NCBI RefSeq assembly: GCF_049673005.1
Contig: NZ_JBATXB010000123.1
Coordinates: 1 to 64,000, forward strand
DNA length: 64,000 bases
Source: Carnobacterium_A sp049673005
GTDB lineage: Bacteria; Bacillota; Bacilli; Lactobacillales; Carnobacteriaceae
Reading direction: 5' to 3'
The position numbers and the translations under genes were made by a program. This document shows, piece by piece, positions 16,677-26,027 of this stretch. Below the pieces are notes generated by a model. It ran no database searches. It had not been told where the DNA came from and saw only the letters and a list, made by a program, of their open reading frames with translations. Numbering within the stretch: position 1 is the stretch's first letter; each line of letters begins with the position of its first letter.

Positions 16677-17864
16677 TTATTTATTTGATAACAACACTAT
16701 ACCAATTTCATGTGGCGAATCTGCATAAAGAGCCGTCTCAGCTAACCTTAGTTCTCCATCTGATCCTTTTATTTTCAAGTGACAATAAACACTGTTTTTC
16801 GATAGTGCTTGATAAAAGTCTTCTTCCGTTTCTAATTCTTGATTGTTACAAGAGATTAATGTATCGCCTACTATTACGTTCATTTTTTCAGCTGGAGTAT
16901 CAGGACGAATGGCAATAACCTTTAAACCTTCATTTGCAGCTCCGAATAAAAAGGCCCAATTGTTTTCACGGCGACGATGACGATATAAAACAAGTAGTCC
17001 ACCAAGCGGTAACAAGATTAATCCTGCAAGACCTACGTAGATATTCCAAATAGATCCAATAGCCAATAAACCTGTTACAACTGCTAAAACAGAAAAATCT
17101 TTAACTAACAAGCGTACAGCTTCTTTAGGCAGTTGTGTATGAACCGTTATACGCATACCAGCTAATACTGGCAATAGAAACAAGGAGTACTGTTGATTTC
17201 CTAATGCAAATACAGGCCACCAATCAAAGAATGCCCCGAAACTTTCACCCGGAATAACGATTAATAATGGAATTACCCAAAACGGTTTAATTTGATAACG
17301 TGCTATTCTTTTTCCACGTTTTGTTTGTAAAAACCATGGAGTTAATTTTTTGTCAGCGTGCTTTTTAATTACGAATAGAGACATAACAATTAGAATAGCC
17401 GTTATAAATAATACATTTGTCACTAAATTAGAATTGACCCATTGCAATTGTTCAAAAGGTTGATACCATCCTTCGGGTAATATCTTGGAAGGAAATTCAC
17501 TATCTAACAATTTAACTGCAATTAAAATTAAAGTTGTTATGGAAAAAGTGAAAACAGGACTAATAAAACGATAACCAATTAGTAAGAATAATAGCGCTAC
17601 TACTTCATAGACGATTATCCAATCCATCGTAACAGGAACCCCTATTCCAATACTTAATATAGACCCTACCAAACCAGCAATCAGCCCAAATAGCAAATAA
17701 TTTTTTAATTCATACAGTTCTTTATATATAGCTACTCTGTGATTTGTTCTCTCGTTTTTAATTCTTTTGTAACTTGTCGTAATAGCTAAAAGTAATCCTA
17801 TTAAAAATACCGGTTGAATAAAAAACAGGAGTAACGTTATTAATACATTTATAATCAGTTGCAT
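16677..17864 (-). CDS. minJ: MinJ-like PDZ-domain membrane protein
   Basis: A polytopic membrane protein of 395 residues: roughly eight or more hydrophobic segments up to residue 292, then a basic linker (RHRRRE) and a C-terminal PDZ domain (about 300-385, with IRPDTPAEKMNVIVGDTLISCN). Size and layout match Bacillus MinJ (397 residues), which bridges DivIVA and MinCD in division-site selection. Bacillus minJ also lies near ftsEX, prfB and secA, as here. GAGGATGG serves as ribosome site. The name rests on architecture and synteny; a generic PDZ membrane protein is the alternative. Confidence 0.7.
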   Translation of the reverse strand: MQLIINVLITLLLFFIQPVFLIGLLLAITTSYKRIKNERTNHRVAIYKELYELKNYLLFGLIAGLVGSILSIGIGVPVTMDWIIVYEVVALLFLLIGYRFISPVFTFSITTLILIAVKLLDSEFPSKILPEGWYQPFEQLQWVNSNLVTNVLFITAILIVMSLFVIKKHADKKLTPWFLQTKRGKRIARYQIKPFWVIPLLIVIPGESFGAFFDWWPVFALGNQQYSLFLLPVLAGMRITVHTQLPKEAVRLLVKDFSVLAVVTGLLAIGSIWNIYVGLAGLILLPLGGLLVLYRHRRRENNWAFLFGAANEGLKVIAIRPDTPAEKMNVIVGDTLISCNNQELETEEDFYQALSKNSVYCHLKIKGSDGELRLAETALYADSPHEIGIVLLSNK

Positions 17865-18171
17865 TTATATTTCCATCCTCTCAACTTCAATTTACTCTTA
17901 CTTTCTCTTTTAATGATTCAATTTTCTTGAAGAATGACTAGTCTTAACCTAAAAAAGTATTAAATAAGTTTTGCTTTCTTATAGCGTACCTATTTTAAGA
18001 GTAAATGTAAAATAGAAATAGAGTTTTTTTCGATTTATTCCTAATTAATCTCACTACGACCAAAAAAAACTGATAAAAAACACTTTTAAGTGTTTTTTAT
18101 CAGTTTTTTTAATCGCATTTAGGGTACGAAGTTTTTTTAAAAAAGGCATTGTTCGAATAGAAAAGTATCGA
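17865..18171. other. Intergenic region between the NlpC/P60 gene and minJ
   Basis: This 307-base gap holds the terminator of the hydrolase gene (18062-18110) and a plausible minJ promoter on the minus strand: TTTACT, 16-base spacer, TATAAG (-10 at 17981-17986). I see no open reading frame with a ribosome site in it. Confidence 0.5.
18062..18110 (-). terminator. Terminator of the ftsE-ftsX-NlpC/P60 unit
   Basis: Minus strand: AAAAAACTGATAAAAAACACTT, loop of two to four bases, exact complement, ending in a long T-tract. It lies about 60 bases after the hydrolase stop. Confidence 0.92.
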
Positions 18172-19341
18172 TTAGTTTACTCGTCCGAATCCAACAACAT
18201 ATTTGCCCCAATAATACTGGTCAATTTGTGCTACTGATACTCCTGAAGAAGATTGAGCTCCAATAAAGCTACCATTTCCTAAGTAGATACCAACATGATC
18301 TATACTTCCTGTTTGATTAAAAAATACTAAATCACCAGGTTTTGCTTGAGATTGAGAAATCTTTGTTGATGCAGAGTATTGAGCACTTGCTGTACGTGGT
18401 AAACTAACTCCCGCTGCTCTAAATGCATATTGAGTAAATCCAGAACAATCAAATCCTGAAGTTGTTACACCACCATATAGGTAAGGTGTTCCCTGAACTC
18501 CAAAGGCCGCTCCTTGAACAGTTCCCCATGATCCGCCTGAAACTGGAAGTGAGGTTGTTGGTGTTGCTTCTGGTTTCTTTTCAGTTGTTGCTACTGTAGC
18601 TTCTTTTGATGTTGTGCTTGTTTTTACTACCGTTGCATTTTTAACTTCTGCAATTTCTTTTGCTGCATTTTCAGCTTTTTCTTTAGTTGCTAATAGTTTT
18701 GATTTTTCGTTTTCAACTGAAGATTTTTCAGCTGCAATCTTTGCAACAACAGCTTCCTTTTCTAGTTGTTGTTGCATTAAATCAGTTTTAGAAGCTTCTA
18801 ATTTAGCAGCTAAAAGTGTTTGGTTCTTTAAATTTTCTTCATTTTCAGCTTGTTTTTCTGCAACTAAAGCTTTATCTTCAGTCTGTTGTTTAACTAAATT
18901 TTGATTAGCTGAAACTATTTTAGAAACAACATCCGCACGTCCTAAAACATCTGAAAATGATTCAGATTCTAATAAAAAATCAACATAGTTTTGAGTAAAT
19001 CCATTTACTTGGACTGTACGTGCTTGGTTAGCTAACTTTTCTTCACGTGCAGCAATAGCCGAATTTAATTCTTCTATTTGTTGGCTTAATTCTTTTAATG
19101 TTTTTTGAGTTGTGCTCATTTCTGACATTAATGAAGCGGCATTCTCTTCATTCTTAGAAATGTGATTCGTGATCGTCACTAAATCATTTGCTGCAGATTC
19201 TTTCTCACTTTCAAGCTTTTGAATTTTTTCATTTACCGCGCTAACATCATTCTCAACCTCTGCTTTAGCTGATAATGGTGCTAAAAAAGTTGTTGCTCCT
19301 ATTGTTGCTGTTAAAAAAAGAGTTAATAGTTTCTTATTCAA
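18172..19341 (-). CDS. Secreted NlpC/P60 peptidoglycan hydrolase, CwlO/PcsB-like
   Basis: A secreted 389-residue protein: signal peptide ending near AKA (25-27), a long coiled coil (30-110 and 150-235), a Thr/Lys/Pro-rich linker (236-265), and an NlpC/P60 cysteine endopeptidase domain (270-389) with C299 (FDCSGF) and H349 (IDHVGIYLG). Such enzymes cut D-Glu to diamino acid bonds in peptidoglycan stems. The coiled coil is the type through which CwlO or PcsB docks on FtsX, and the gene follows ftsX by only 35 bases, so FtsEX activation is a strong inference. The start is TTG with a GGAGG ribosome site. Confidence 0.9.
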   Translation of the reverse strand: MNKKLLTLFLTATIGATTFLAPLSAKAEVENDVSAVNEKIQKLESEKESAANDLVTITNHISKNEENAASLMSEMSTTQKTLKELSQQIEELNSAIAAREEKLANQARTVQVNGFTQNYVDFLLESESFSDVLGRADVVSKIVSANQNLVKQQTEDKALVAEKQAENEENLKNQTLLAAKLEASKTDLMQQQLEKEAVVAKIAAEKSSVENEKSKLLATKEKAENAAKEIAEVKNATVVKTSTTSKEATVATTEKKPEATPTTSLPVSGGSWGTVQGAAFGVQGTPYLYGGVTTSGFDCSGFTQYAFRAAGVSLPRTASAQYSASTKISQSQAKPGDLVFFNQTGSIDHVGIYLGNGSFIGAQSSSGVSVAQIDQYYWGKYVVGFGRVN

Positions 19342-19376
19342 TTTCTTTCCTCCGTTTTCCCCTAAATGCTTTTTTT

Positions 19377-20264
19377 TTAAACTTTTAAAAATCTTCTAAT
19401 CGAAATGGATGACCCTATAGCCCCGATTACTATTCCTACAGCTAGCATTGCGCCGCCGATTTGGTATAAAAACGGTACTGGTGTCAATAATGCAAAATAT
19501 GTTCCTGATAAATAAGTTGTCCCAATTTCATAAATAGTTACATAAAGGAACGTGATAAACGCAACAGGTATAACCGATCCGATGAATCCAATCAGTGCTC
19601 CTTCAATTAAGAATGGCCATCTGATAAACCAGTTTGTTGCTCCAACTAATTTCATGATTTCTATCTCTGTTTTACGAGACATAATGGTAATTCTAATCGT
19701 ATTAGATATTAAGAAAACTGCTGTCAATACTAAGGCACCAATAATTACAACCCCGACATTTCTAACTGTGTTCATCGTTTTGAACAAGTTATCTGCGGTT
19801 GCTCCACCATAATTAACTTTTGCTACATGCTCTAATGTTTCTGATTTTTTTGCAACAGTAGCAGTATTATCAGGTGAATCTGTATTTACAATAAATACGT
19901 CATATAATGGATTATCGTCACCTTGGAAAAGATTGAACTCATTTCCGTAACTTCCAACAACTTGTTTTAATTCACTTTCTCTACTAGAAAACTCAACTGT
20001 ATCCACATTGTCTAATGCTGTTAATTCAGCTTCTAACTTTTCCTGTTCTTTTTCATCAGCAGCTAAATCGATGTAGACACGCACACTAACATCATTTTCA
20101 ATATCTGTTGCTAACTTATTCACATTCATTAGCATTGCCACAAATGATCCTACTAATAGCAGAGTTACGGCTACTGCACTGATAGCTGCAAGAGACATCC
20201 AACCGTTTCTTTTTAAACTTTTTAAACTTTCAATTATGTGTCTTTTTATTGTTCTAAACTTCAT
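19377..20264 (-). CDS. ftsX: Cell-division ABC transporter membrane subunit FtsX
   Basis: FtsX pairs with FtsE to switch on septal or lateral-wall hydrolases. From ATG 20264 (AAGGAG ribosome site) the protein has 295 residues: one membrane segment near 25-45, a large extracellular domain, then three membrane segments in the C-terminal half. The start overlaps the end of ftsE by 11 bases; an upstream in-frame start would run far into ftsE and is rejected. MSRKTEIEIMKLVGA marks the cytoplasmic coupling region. Confidence 0.95.
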   Translation of the reverse strand: MKFRTIKRHIIESLKSLKRNGWMSLAAISAVAVTLLLVGSFVAMLMNVNKLATDIENDVSVRVYIDLAADEKEQEKLEAELTALDNVDTVEFSSRESELKQVVGSYGNEFNLFQGDDNPLYDVFIVNTDSPDNTATVAKKSETLEHVAKVNYGGATADNLFKTMNTVRNVGVVIIGALVLTAVFLISNTIRITIMSRKTEIEIMKLVGATNWFIRWPFLIEGALIGFIGSVIPVAFITFLYVTIYEIGTTYLSGTYFALLTPVPFLYQIGGAMLAVGIVIGAIGSSISIRRFLKV

Positions 20265-20943
20265 ATCCGTAGTCTCCTTCCAATTGATCTCGGACAATGC
20301 GCCCATTCTCAACCGCAAGAACACGGTGTTTAACGACATTTACGATTTGACTATTGTGAGTTGCCATGATGACTGTTGTTCCTTGGTTGTTAATTTCTTC
20401 TAAAATAGTCATGATTTCCATTGAAGTGTCTGGATCTAAGTTTCCCGTTGGCTCATCAGCAATCAATACGCGAGGCATGTTTGCAATTGCTCTTGCGATT
20501 GCTATCCTTTGTTGCTCTCCACCGGATAGTTCCGTTGGAAACATTCTTATCTTATGTTTCAGTCCAACTAAATCTAAAACTTCTAAAACTCGTTTTTTGA
20601 TTACTTTCGGACTTTTCTCAACTACTTCCATTGCATAAGCAATGTTTTCATACACTGTCAATCTTGGCAGTAATTTAAAATCTTGGAAAACTACTCCAAC
20701 ATGTCTTCTTAAATATGGAATATCTTTATCTTTCATATTCACTAAATCAAATTCTCCAACTTTGATTGTACCTTTTGTAGCTCTTTCTTCGCGGTACATC
20801 ATTTTGATAAACGTCGATTTACCAGCTCCACTTGGCCCAACAACATAAACAAACTCACCTTGTTCAATGCGAACGGTTAATCCATTTACCGCAGTAATAC
20901 CATTTGGATACTTTTTATAGACATTTAGCATTTCAATCATCAT
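20254..20943 (-). CDS. ftsE: Cell-division ATP-binding protein FtsE
   Basis: ATPase partner of FtsX, 229 residues, with Walker A GPSGAGKST near 36-44, Q-loop FQDFKLLP, signature LSGGEQQR and DEPTGNLDP. The first two codons are both ATG; the second at 20940 is as likely. The ribosome site AGGTGAT is very close to the first ATG. A promoter with an extended -10 lies about 110 bases upstream, with a small leader reading frame between. Confidence 0.96.
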   Translation of the reverse strand: MMIEMLNVYKKYPNGITAVNGLTVRIEQGEFVYVVGPSGAGKSTFIKMMYREERATKGTIKVGEFDLVNMKDKDIPYLRRHVGVVFQDFKLLPRLTVYENIAYAMEVVEKSPKVIKKRVLEVLDLVGLKHKIRMFPTELSGGEQQRIAIARAIANMPRVLIADEPTGNLDPDTSMEIMTILEEINNQGTTVIMATHNSQIVNVVKHRVLAVENGRIVRDQLEGDYGYEV

Positions 20944-21004
20944 ATCACCTAACTTTTTTTAGTTTGTCTTACTCTTCATACATTCACTGTTTTTGGATAA
21001 GGGA

Positions 21005-21040
21005 CTATTTGTATAAGGGATTATGAAGTCTTTCTGCCAT
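21005..21040 (-). CDS. Possible 11-codon leader peptide upstream of ftsE
   Basis: The short frame encodes MAERLHNPLYK and stops. GGAAGGA lies 5 bases upstream of its ATG, a better ribosome site than that of ftsE itself. It starts about 10 bases after the predicted transcription start, so it would be among the first translated codons of the ftsEX mRNA. Translation and any regulatory role are unproven. Confidence 0.3.
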   Translation of the reverse strand: MAERLHNPLYK

Positions 21041-21053
21041 TTAATCCTTCCTA

Positions 21054-21059
21054 ATTATA
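21054..21059 (-). promoter_or_regulatory. ftsE promoter, extended -10
   Basis: Minus strand TGCTATAAT: consensus -10 with TGn extension and a poor -35. It would give a leader of about 105 bases before ftsE. Confidence 0.6.
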
Positions 21060-21276
21060 GCACTCAAAAAAACAATGTCTGTTGTAGTTTGTTTACAAAT
21101 ACATTTCACTCCGTCACATTACTGTAACGAACTGTATTATTTAAATCAGCATTTCATTCAACTTAACCATTCCCCACTTTATTTGTTTAAATTCATTTTA
21201 ATTGGGTTATGCATTATTTATAAAGTTTTAAACTGATATTTTTTTGGGTTTTAGTTTAAATTAGTTTTCAAGATAC

Positions 21277-21313
21277 AACAAAAAAAAATCTGTCAACCAC
21301 GAAAGTTTGACAG
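21277..21313 (-). terminator. Terminator of prfB
   Basis: Minus-strand hairpin CTGTCAAACTTTCGTGGTTGACAG followed by nine T residues, 24 bases after the prfB stop. Confidence 0.88.
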
Positions 21314-21336
21314 AAATTTGACAGAATTGAATTAAT

Positions 21337-22447
21337 TTAGTTATCTGGCGTCATTGTACTTCTCAAATAAGCTTGGATAAACAAATCAATGTTCCCATCC
21401 ATCACATTTGTAACATTACCTGACTCATAGTTTGTACGGTGATCTTTTACCATTGTGTAAGGATGAAAAACATACGATCTTATTTGCGATCCCCAACCAA
21501 TTTCTTTTTGTTCCCCTCTAATTTCAGCCATTTCTTGTTCTTTCTTTTCAACATCTAATTGATGTAATTTTGCTTTTAACATCCCCATAGCTTGATCTCT
21601 ATTTTTCATTTGTGATCGTTGAGCTTGACTAGCTACAACAATTCCAGTTGGGATATGTGTAATTCGAATAGCGGAATCTGTTTTATTAATGTGCTGACCA
21701 CCTGCTCCACTCGCTCTATAGGTATCTACTCTTAGATCATCTGAATTGATTTCAATGTCTATATTTCCTTCTATCTCCGGAATAACATCAATAGAAACAA
21801 AAGAAGTATGACGTCGTCCTGCTGAATCGAATGGTGAAATACGAACAAGACGGTGAACCCCTTTTTCAGCTTTTAGGTATCCGTAAGCATTGTGCCCTTT
21901 TATTAATAATGTAACACTCTTTATACCGGCTTCATCACCAGCTTGATAGTCAACCGTCTCTACCTTAAAGCCTCTTTTATCAGCCCAACGCGTATACATC
22001 CGCAATAGCATACTTCCCCAGTCTTGTGACTCTGTTCCACCAGCTCCTGGATGTAACTCAATTATTGCGTTGTTCTTATCGTACGGTCCGCTTAAAAGCA
22101 TATCTAATTCATACTTTTCAAGAGTTTCAAAGAAAACCATACTTTCACTTTCTAACTCTTCTTCTAAATCTGAATCCGTTTCTTCTTTTACCATTTCAAG
22201 CATGAGTTCTAGTTCTTCTTGCTTATCTTCCAGTTGTTTAAAGCTTGTGTATATTTCTTTCATACTATTCGCTTCGTTAATTAAGGCTTGCGCTTTTTGT
22301 GCGTCATCCCAAAAAGTAGGTTCTGTCATTTGATGATCATATTCGGCAATAGTTTGTTCCATACTCTCTAAGTCAAAGAGACCTCCTGAAACCAGCAATC
22401 TTTACCTTCGCTGTTTCTACTTTATTTCTAATTTCACTTATTTCCAT
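21337..22447 (-). CDS. prfB: Peptide chain release factor 2 (RF2), programmed +1 frameshift
   Basis: RF2 releases proteins at UGA and UAA. Translation starts at ATG 22447 (AAGGGG ribosome site) and reads 24 codons to an in-frame UGA; a +1 shift at CUU then continues to 21337, giving about 369 residues, close to the 366 of Bacillus RF2. The specificity loop SPF is near 204-206 and the catalytic GGQ near 249-251. Low RF2 lets the UGA stall and shift, so the protein controls its own synthesis. The gene sits between secA and ftsEX as in many Firmicutes. Confidence 0.96.
22373..22387 (-). promoter_or_regulatory. RF2 autoregulatory +1 frameshift site
   Basis: Minus strand reads AGG AGG TCT CTT TGA C: an internal Shine-Dalgarno-like AGGAGG three bases before the slippery CTT and the UGA stop. 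This is the conserved RF2 frameshift cassette; the product continues as Leu-Asp-Leu-Glu. Confidence 0.95.
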
Positions 22448-22481
22448 TATTATTACCCCTTATTAAAAATAATTTAGTGAG

Positions 22482-22513
22482 AAAAACACGATTTGCTAAT
22501 CAAATCGTGTTTT
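22482..22513 (-). terminator. Terminator of secA
   Basis: Perfect 13-bp stem AAAACACGATTTG with a 5-base loop, 11 bases past the secA stop, followed by a short T-tract on the minus strand. Confidence 0.85.
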
Positions 22514-22524
22514 CTTTTTTACTT

Positions 22525-25056
22525 TTAGTTTGAAATTTTTCCGTGACAATTTTTGAATTTTTTACCGCTACCACATGGACAAGGGTCGTTACGTCCTACT
22601 TTTGTTCCATCAACAGATACTGGTTTTTTCTTTGCTTCTTTCACAACCTCGCCATCGCCTGCTGAACGAGCTGTCGTGCCTTTAGCTACTTGTTCTCTTT
22701 GTAAATTTTGGCGGATTTGAGATTTCATTAGCAATCTAGTAACGTCGTAATCAATTGCTGCAATCATTTCTTCAAATAATCTAAACCCTTCAGTTTGGTA
22801 TTCTACTAAAGGATTTGATTGACCATAAGCCACCAAACCAATACCTTGGCGCAATTGATCCATTGTATCAATATGATCTGTCCATTTACTATCTACTACT
22901 CGTAAGATAACTACTTTTTCAAATTCTAATACTTGCTCTGTTCCATTTAATTGTTGTTCCTTTTCTGTGTATATCTCTTTTGCTGCATCTAGTAATGTTG
23001 TTTGAATTTCATCTGCAGATTTATTCTCTAGATCAGCTAAACTCAAATCATCTGGGTGAACAACTGCAGAATGGGCAAAATCTAAGATGCTTTGCAAGCT
23101 CCATTCTTCTTTAGGACCTTGCGTATGCAATTGAACCATCCGATTAATCGCGCGTGCCATCATTGGAATGGTTACTTTCTTCAAGGATTCTTGTTCCATA
23201 ATAACTTCTAATCTCTGTTTGTACATAATTTCGCGTTGTTCACGCATAACATCATCATATTGCAAGACATTTTTACGTGTATCATAGTTGTTTCCTTCAA
23301 CCCTTTTTTGAGCTGATTCAACTTGACGTGAAATCATTTTACTTTGGATAACAGCATCCTCATCTTGGACTTTTAGACGCTCAAGAACGGCTTGGATTCT
23401 TTCCGAGCCAAATCGTCTCATCAAGTCGTCTTCTAAAGAAAGATAAAATTGAGTAACACCTGGGTCTCCTTGACGTCCTGCACGTCCACGTAGTTGATTA
23501 TCGATACGTCTTGATTCGTGACGTTCAGTACCAATAACGCAAAGTCCACCAGCTTCGATAACTCCTGCACCTAATTTAATATCTGTTCCACGTCCAGCCA
23601 TGTTTGTTGCAATTGTGATAGAACCTTTTTGACCAGCATTTGTGATAATTTCTGCTTCTTTAAAGTGATTTTTGGCGTTTAGTACTTCATGTTTAATCTT
23701 TGCTTGTTTTAGTAGACCAGATAACAACTCTGATGTTTCTACAGCAACTGTTCCGACTAAAATAGGTTGTCCAGTGGCATGACGTTCTTTAATTTCCTCG
23801 ACAACTGCTTCAAACTTACTAATTAACGACGGGTACAATAAATCTGGTCTGTCATCACGAATTAGCGGTTTATTCGTTGGTATTGCAACAACACTGATAT
23901 TGTAGATTTCGCGAAACTCTTCTTCTTCTGTCTTAGCCGTTCCGGTCATTCCGGCTAATTTTTTGTACATTCTAAAAAAGTTTTGGAACGTGATATTTGC
24001 CATTGTTTTTGACTCATTTTGAATTGTTACGCCCTCTTTAGCTTCAATCGCTTGGTGCAATCCATCTGAATAACGACGTCCATCCATAATACGACCAGTA
24101 AATTGATCAACAATCATAACTTTATCATCTTGGATAACGTAATCAATATCGAATAGCATAATGTAGTTAGCACGCAAAGCTTGATCTAGATGGTGAGTTA
24201 ATGCTTGGTTTTCTACATCATACAAGTTTTCAACTCGGAACGTTTTCTCTGCTTTTTCCATTCCCACCTCAGTAAGAACAACTGTTTTCGATTGAACATC
24301 AATAGTATAATCTTCTTCTTCTTTCAATCCTTTTACAAAATAGTCTGCTCTTGTATAAAGAGTCGTAGATTTTTCTGCTTGTCCTGAAATGATTAAAGGT
24401 GTTCTCGCCTCATCAATTAAAATGGAGTCCACTTCATCGACAATGGCATAGTTCAATGGTCTTTGTACCATTTGTTCTCTATAAACAACCATATTATCTC
24501 TTAAATAATCAAAACCCATTTCATTATTCGTACTATACATAACGTCAGCTAGGTAAGCTTCACGTTTTTCTTCAGCTGATTTAGAGTTTAAGTTTAATCC
24601 TACTGTTAGTCCTAACCACTGGTACAGTTCTCCCATTTCAACAGCATCACGACTAGCCAAGTATTCATTAACTGTTACAACGTGTACGCCATCGCCTGTC
24701 AAGGCATTTAAGTATACGGGCATTGTAGCTGTTAGTGTTTTACCTTCACCTGTTTTCATTTCAGGGATATTTCCACGATGAAGTGTAACACCACCCATTA
24801 ATTGAACGCGGTAAGGGTATAATCCTAAAACGCGTTTTGCTGCTTCACGTACAGTTGCAAAAGCTTCAGGTAACAAGTCATCCAACGATTCACCATTTTG
24901 ATACCGTTTTTGAAGTTCTGGTGTTTTTGCTTTTAATCCTTCATCTGATAATGCATTCATTTGGTCCGCAAACGTTTCAATCTGATCTGCTACTTTACCT
25001 AAGCTTTTAAGTTCTTTTTTATCGTTTTCAATTAAATTACGTAAGAAATTCGCCAT
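22525..25056 (-). CDS. secA: Preprotein translocase ATPase SecA
   Basis: Motor that drives unfolded preproteins through SecYEG. The 843-residue protein shows NBD1 with GEGKT near 103-107 and DEVD near 208-211, NBD2 with a GRAGRQGDPG motif near 528-537, the long helical scaffold, and a C-terminal zinc-binding tail (C826, C828, C837, H838) that contacts SecB-like partners or the ribosome. It is full length. ATG at 25056 has a strong GAGGAG ribosome site. Confidence 0.98.
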   Translation of the reverse strand: MANFLRNLIENDKKELKSLGKVADQIETFADQMNALSDEGLKAKTPELQKRYQNGESLDDLLPEAFATVREAAKRVLGLYPYRVQLMGGVTLHRGNIPEMKTGEGKTLTATMPVYLNALTGDGVHVVTVNEYLASRDAVEMGELYQWLGLTVGLNLNSKSAEEKREAYLADVMYSTNNEMGFDYLRDNMVVYREQMVQRPLNYAIVDEVDSILIDEARTPLIISGQAEKSTTLYTRADYFVKGLKEEEDYTIDVQSKTVVLTEVGMEKAEKTFRVENLYDVENQALTHHLDQALRANYIMLFDIDYVIQDDKVMIVDQFTGRIMDGRRYSDGLHQAIEAKEGVTIQNESKTMANITFQNFFRMYKKLAGMTGTAKTEEEEFREIYNISVVAIPTNKPLIRDDRPDLLYPSLISKFEAVVEEIKERHATGQPILVGTVAVETSELLSGLLKQAKIKHEVLNAKNHFKEAEIITNAGQKGSITIATNMAGRGTDIKLGAGVIEAGGLCVIGTERHESRRIDNQLRGRAGRQGDPGVTQFYLSLEDDLMRRFGSERIQAVLERLKVQDEDAVIQSKMISRQVESAQKRVEGNNYDTRKNVLQYDDVMREQREIMYKQRLEVIMEQESLKKVTIPMMARAINRMVQLHTQGPKEEWSLQSILDFAHSAVVHPDDLSLADLENKSADEIQTTLLDAAKEIYTEKEQQLNGTEQVLEFEKVVILRVVDSKWTDHIDTMDQLRQGIGLVAYGQSNPLVEYQTEGFRLFEEMIAAIDYDVTRLLMKSQIRQNLQREQVAKGTTARSAGDGEVVKEAKKKPVSVDGTKVGRNDPCPCGSGKKFKNCHGKISN

Positions 25057-25402
25057 TTACTTTTCTCCTCTTTTAGTGCTGTTTTCTAGTTTATTTTTAA
25101 TGGTTATTGTTTTTTTAGTGTTCTTTTTCATCTACTCTATTTAATAGGTTTAGAATTTTCTAGTTAATTTTGTTTACATCCTCATTAATTCTATCATTAC
25201 TGATTCACAAATGAAACCTTTTTATATTCAAAACGCATCTCTCATCAGGACTTATCTAACAAACAAAATAACTATTACCGTTTATCGAACGTTCTTTATG
25301 TAACTTCATTAGTCTTAATACAAATAAAAATAAATCTTGCAAGAAACTTAAGTCAGTTTCTTGCAAGATTTCTATTAAATGATAACAATTTAGATTCTAT
25401 TT
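25057..25402. other. Intergenic region between hpf and secA
   Basis: This 346-base gap holds the hpf terminator (25332-25371) and must contain the secA promoter, for which I find no convincing -35/-10 pair. A 13-codon frame at 25197-25238 on the minus strand has no good ribosome site. Nothing else is recognisable. Confidence 0.45.
25332..25371 (-). terminator. Terminator of hpf
   Basis: Perfect 17-bp stem (AAATCTTGCAAGAAACT) with a 6-base loop, followed by a T-rich stretch on the minus strand, 32 bases past the hpf stop. Confidence 0.9.
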
Positions 25403-25951
25403 TTAATCTGTTTCGATTAAACCATATTTTCCATCTTTACGAGTATAAACAATGCTTGTTCCATTTGTTTCAGCATCTTCGAAAATAAAGAAGTTGTGAC
25501 CTAACATATTCATCTGTAGAACGGCTTCTTCACTGTCCATTGGTTTCAGTGACAAACGTTTTGTTCTAACAATTTCAATATCATTTTCATCTTCTTCATC
25601 ATGTAACTCTTCAGTTGGGACTTGCATATCAAAACCTTTTTCACGTGATTTACGATTAATTTTGGTTTTGTATTTGCGCATTTGTCTTTCTAGTTTATCA
25701 ACGACTAGATCTACACTTCCATATAAATCAGGTGAGGTTTCTTCCGCACGTAATACAAGATAAGGAAGCGGGATTGTTACCTCCACTTTCGCAGTTTTAT
25801 CTGAATACGTTTTTAGGTTAACATGTGCTGTAGATTCAGGCACATCAGTAAAGTAACGTTCAATTTTGCCTACTTTTTTCTCGACATAACTACGAATTGC
25901 TGCGGTTACCTCAATATTTTCACCACGGACATTATATTTAAACATAAACAC
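25403..25951 (-). CDS. hpf: Ribosome hibernation promoting factor, long form
   Basis: Long HPF binds the 30S decoding region through its N-terminal S30AE domain (about 1-105) and dimerises ribosomes into inactive 100S particles through its C-terminal domain (about 125-182, with the LKPMDSEEAVLQMNMLGHNFF segment). The 182-residue length fits the long form of Firmicutes. The first ATG has GGGGAG 8 bases upstream; an ATG two codons later is also possible. It is monocistronic, with its own promoter and terminator. Confidence 0.95.
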   Translation of the reverse strand: MFMFKYNVRGENIEVTAAIRSYVEKKVGKIERYFTDVPESTAHVNLKTYSDKTAKVEVTIPLPYLVLRAEETSPDLYGSVDLVVDKLERQMRKYKTKINRKSREKGFDMQVPTEELHDEEDENDIEIVRTKRLSLKPMDSEEAVLQMNMLGHNFFIFEDAETNGTSIVYTRKDGKYGLIETD

Positions 25952-26027
25952 TCTCCCCTTTCATCTGATTGTGTATCAGAATCAGCAACACCAGTCGGAC
26001 CACTCAACTGGTCGTTTGCTTATTTCA

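Larger units (their letters stand above)
20944..21336. other. Intergenic region between prfB and ftsE
   Basis: This 393-base gap holds the prfB terminator (21277-21313), the ftsE promoter, a short leader frame (21005-21040), and a 16-base imperfect dyad GTCACATTACTGTAAC at 21113-21128 upstream of the promoter that could be an operator. No larger gene is visible. Confidence 0.5.

Noticed and set aside
18140..18172. TTCGAA-containing stretch resembling a tRNA T-loop
   Set aside because: No acceptor or anticodon stems could be formed; no tRNA gene was found in the window.
20265..20339. Longer FtsX start inside ftsE
   Set aside because: The extra 25 residues are the ftsE end read in another frame; ATG 20264 has AAGGAG and gives the usual length.
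25197..25238. 13-codon frame on the minus strand upstream of secA, a possible secretion-monitor leader
   Set aside because: No good ribosome site, no stalling-like sequence, and no hairpin masking the secA start was evident.
25260..25300. GAACGTTC near 25290 as a second SOS box
   Set aside because: The half-sites abut; an SOS box needs four bases between GAAC and GTTC.
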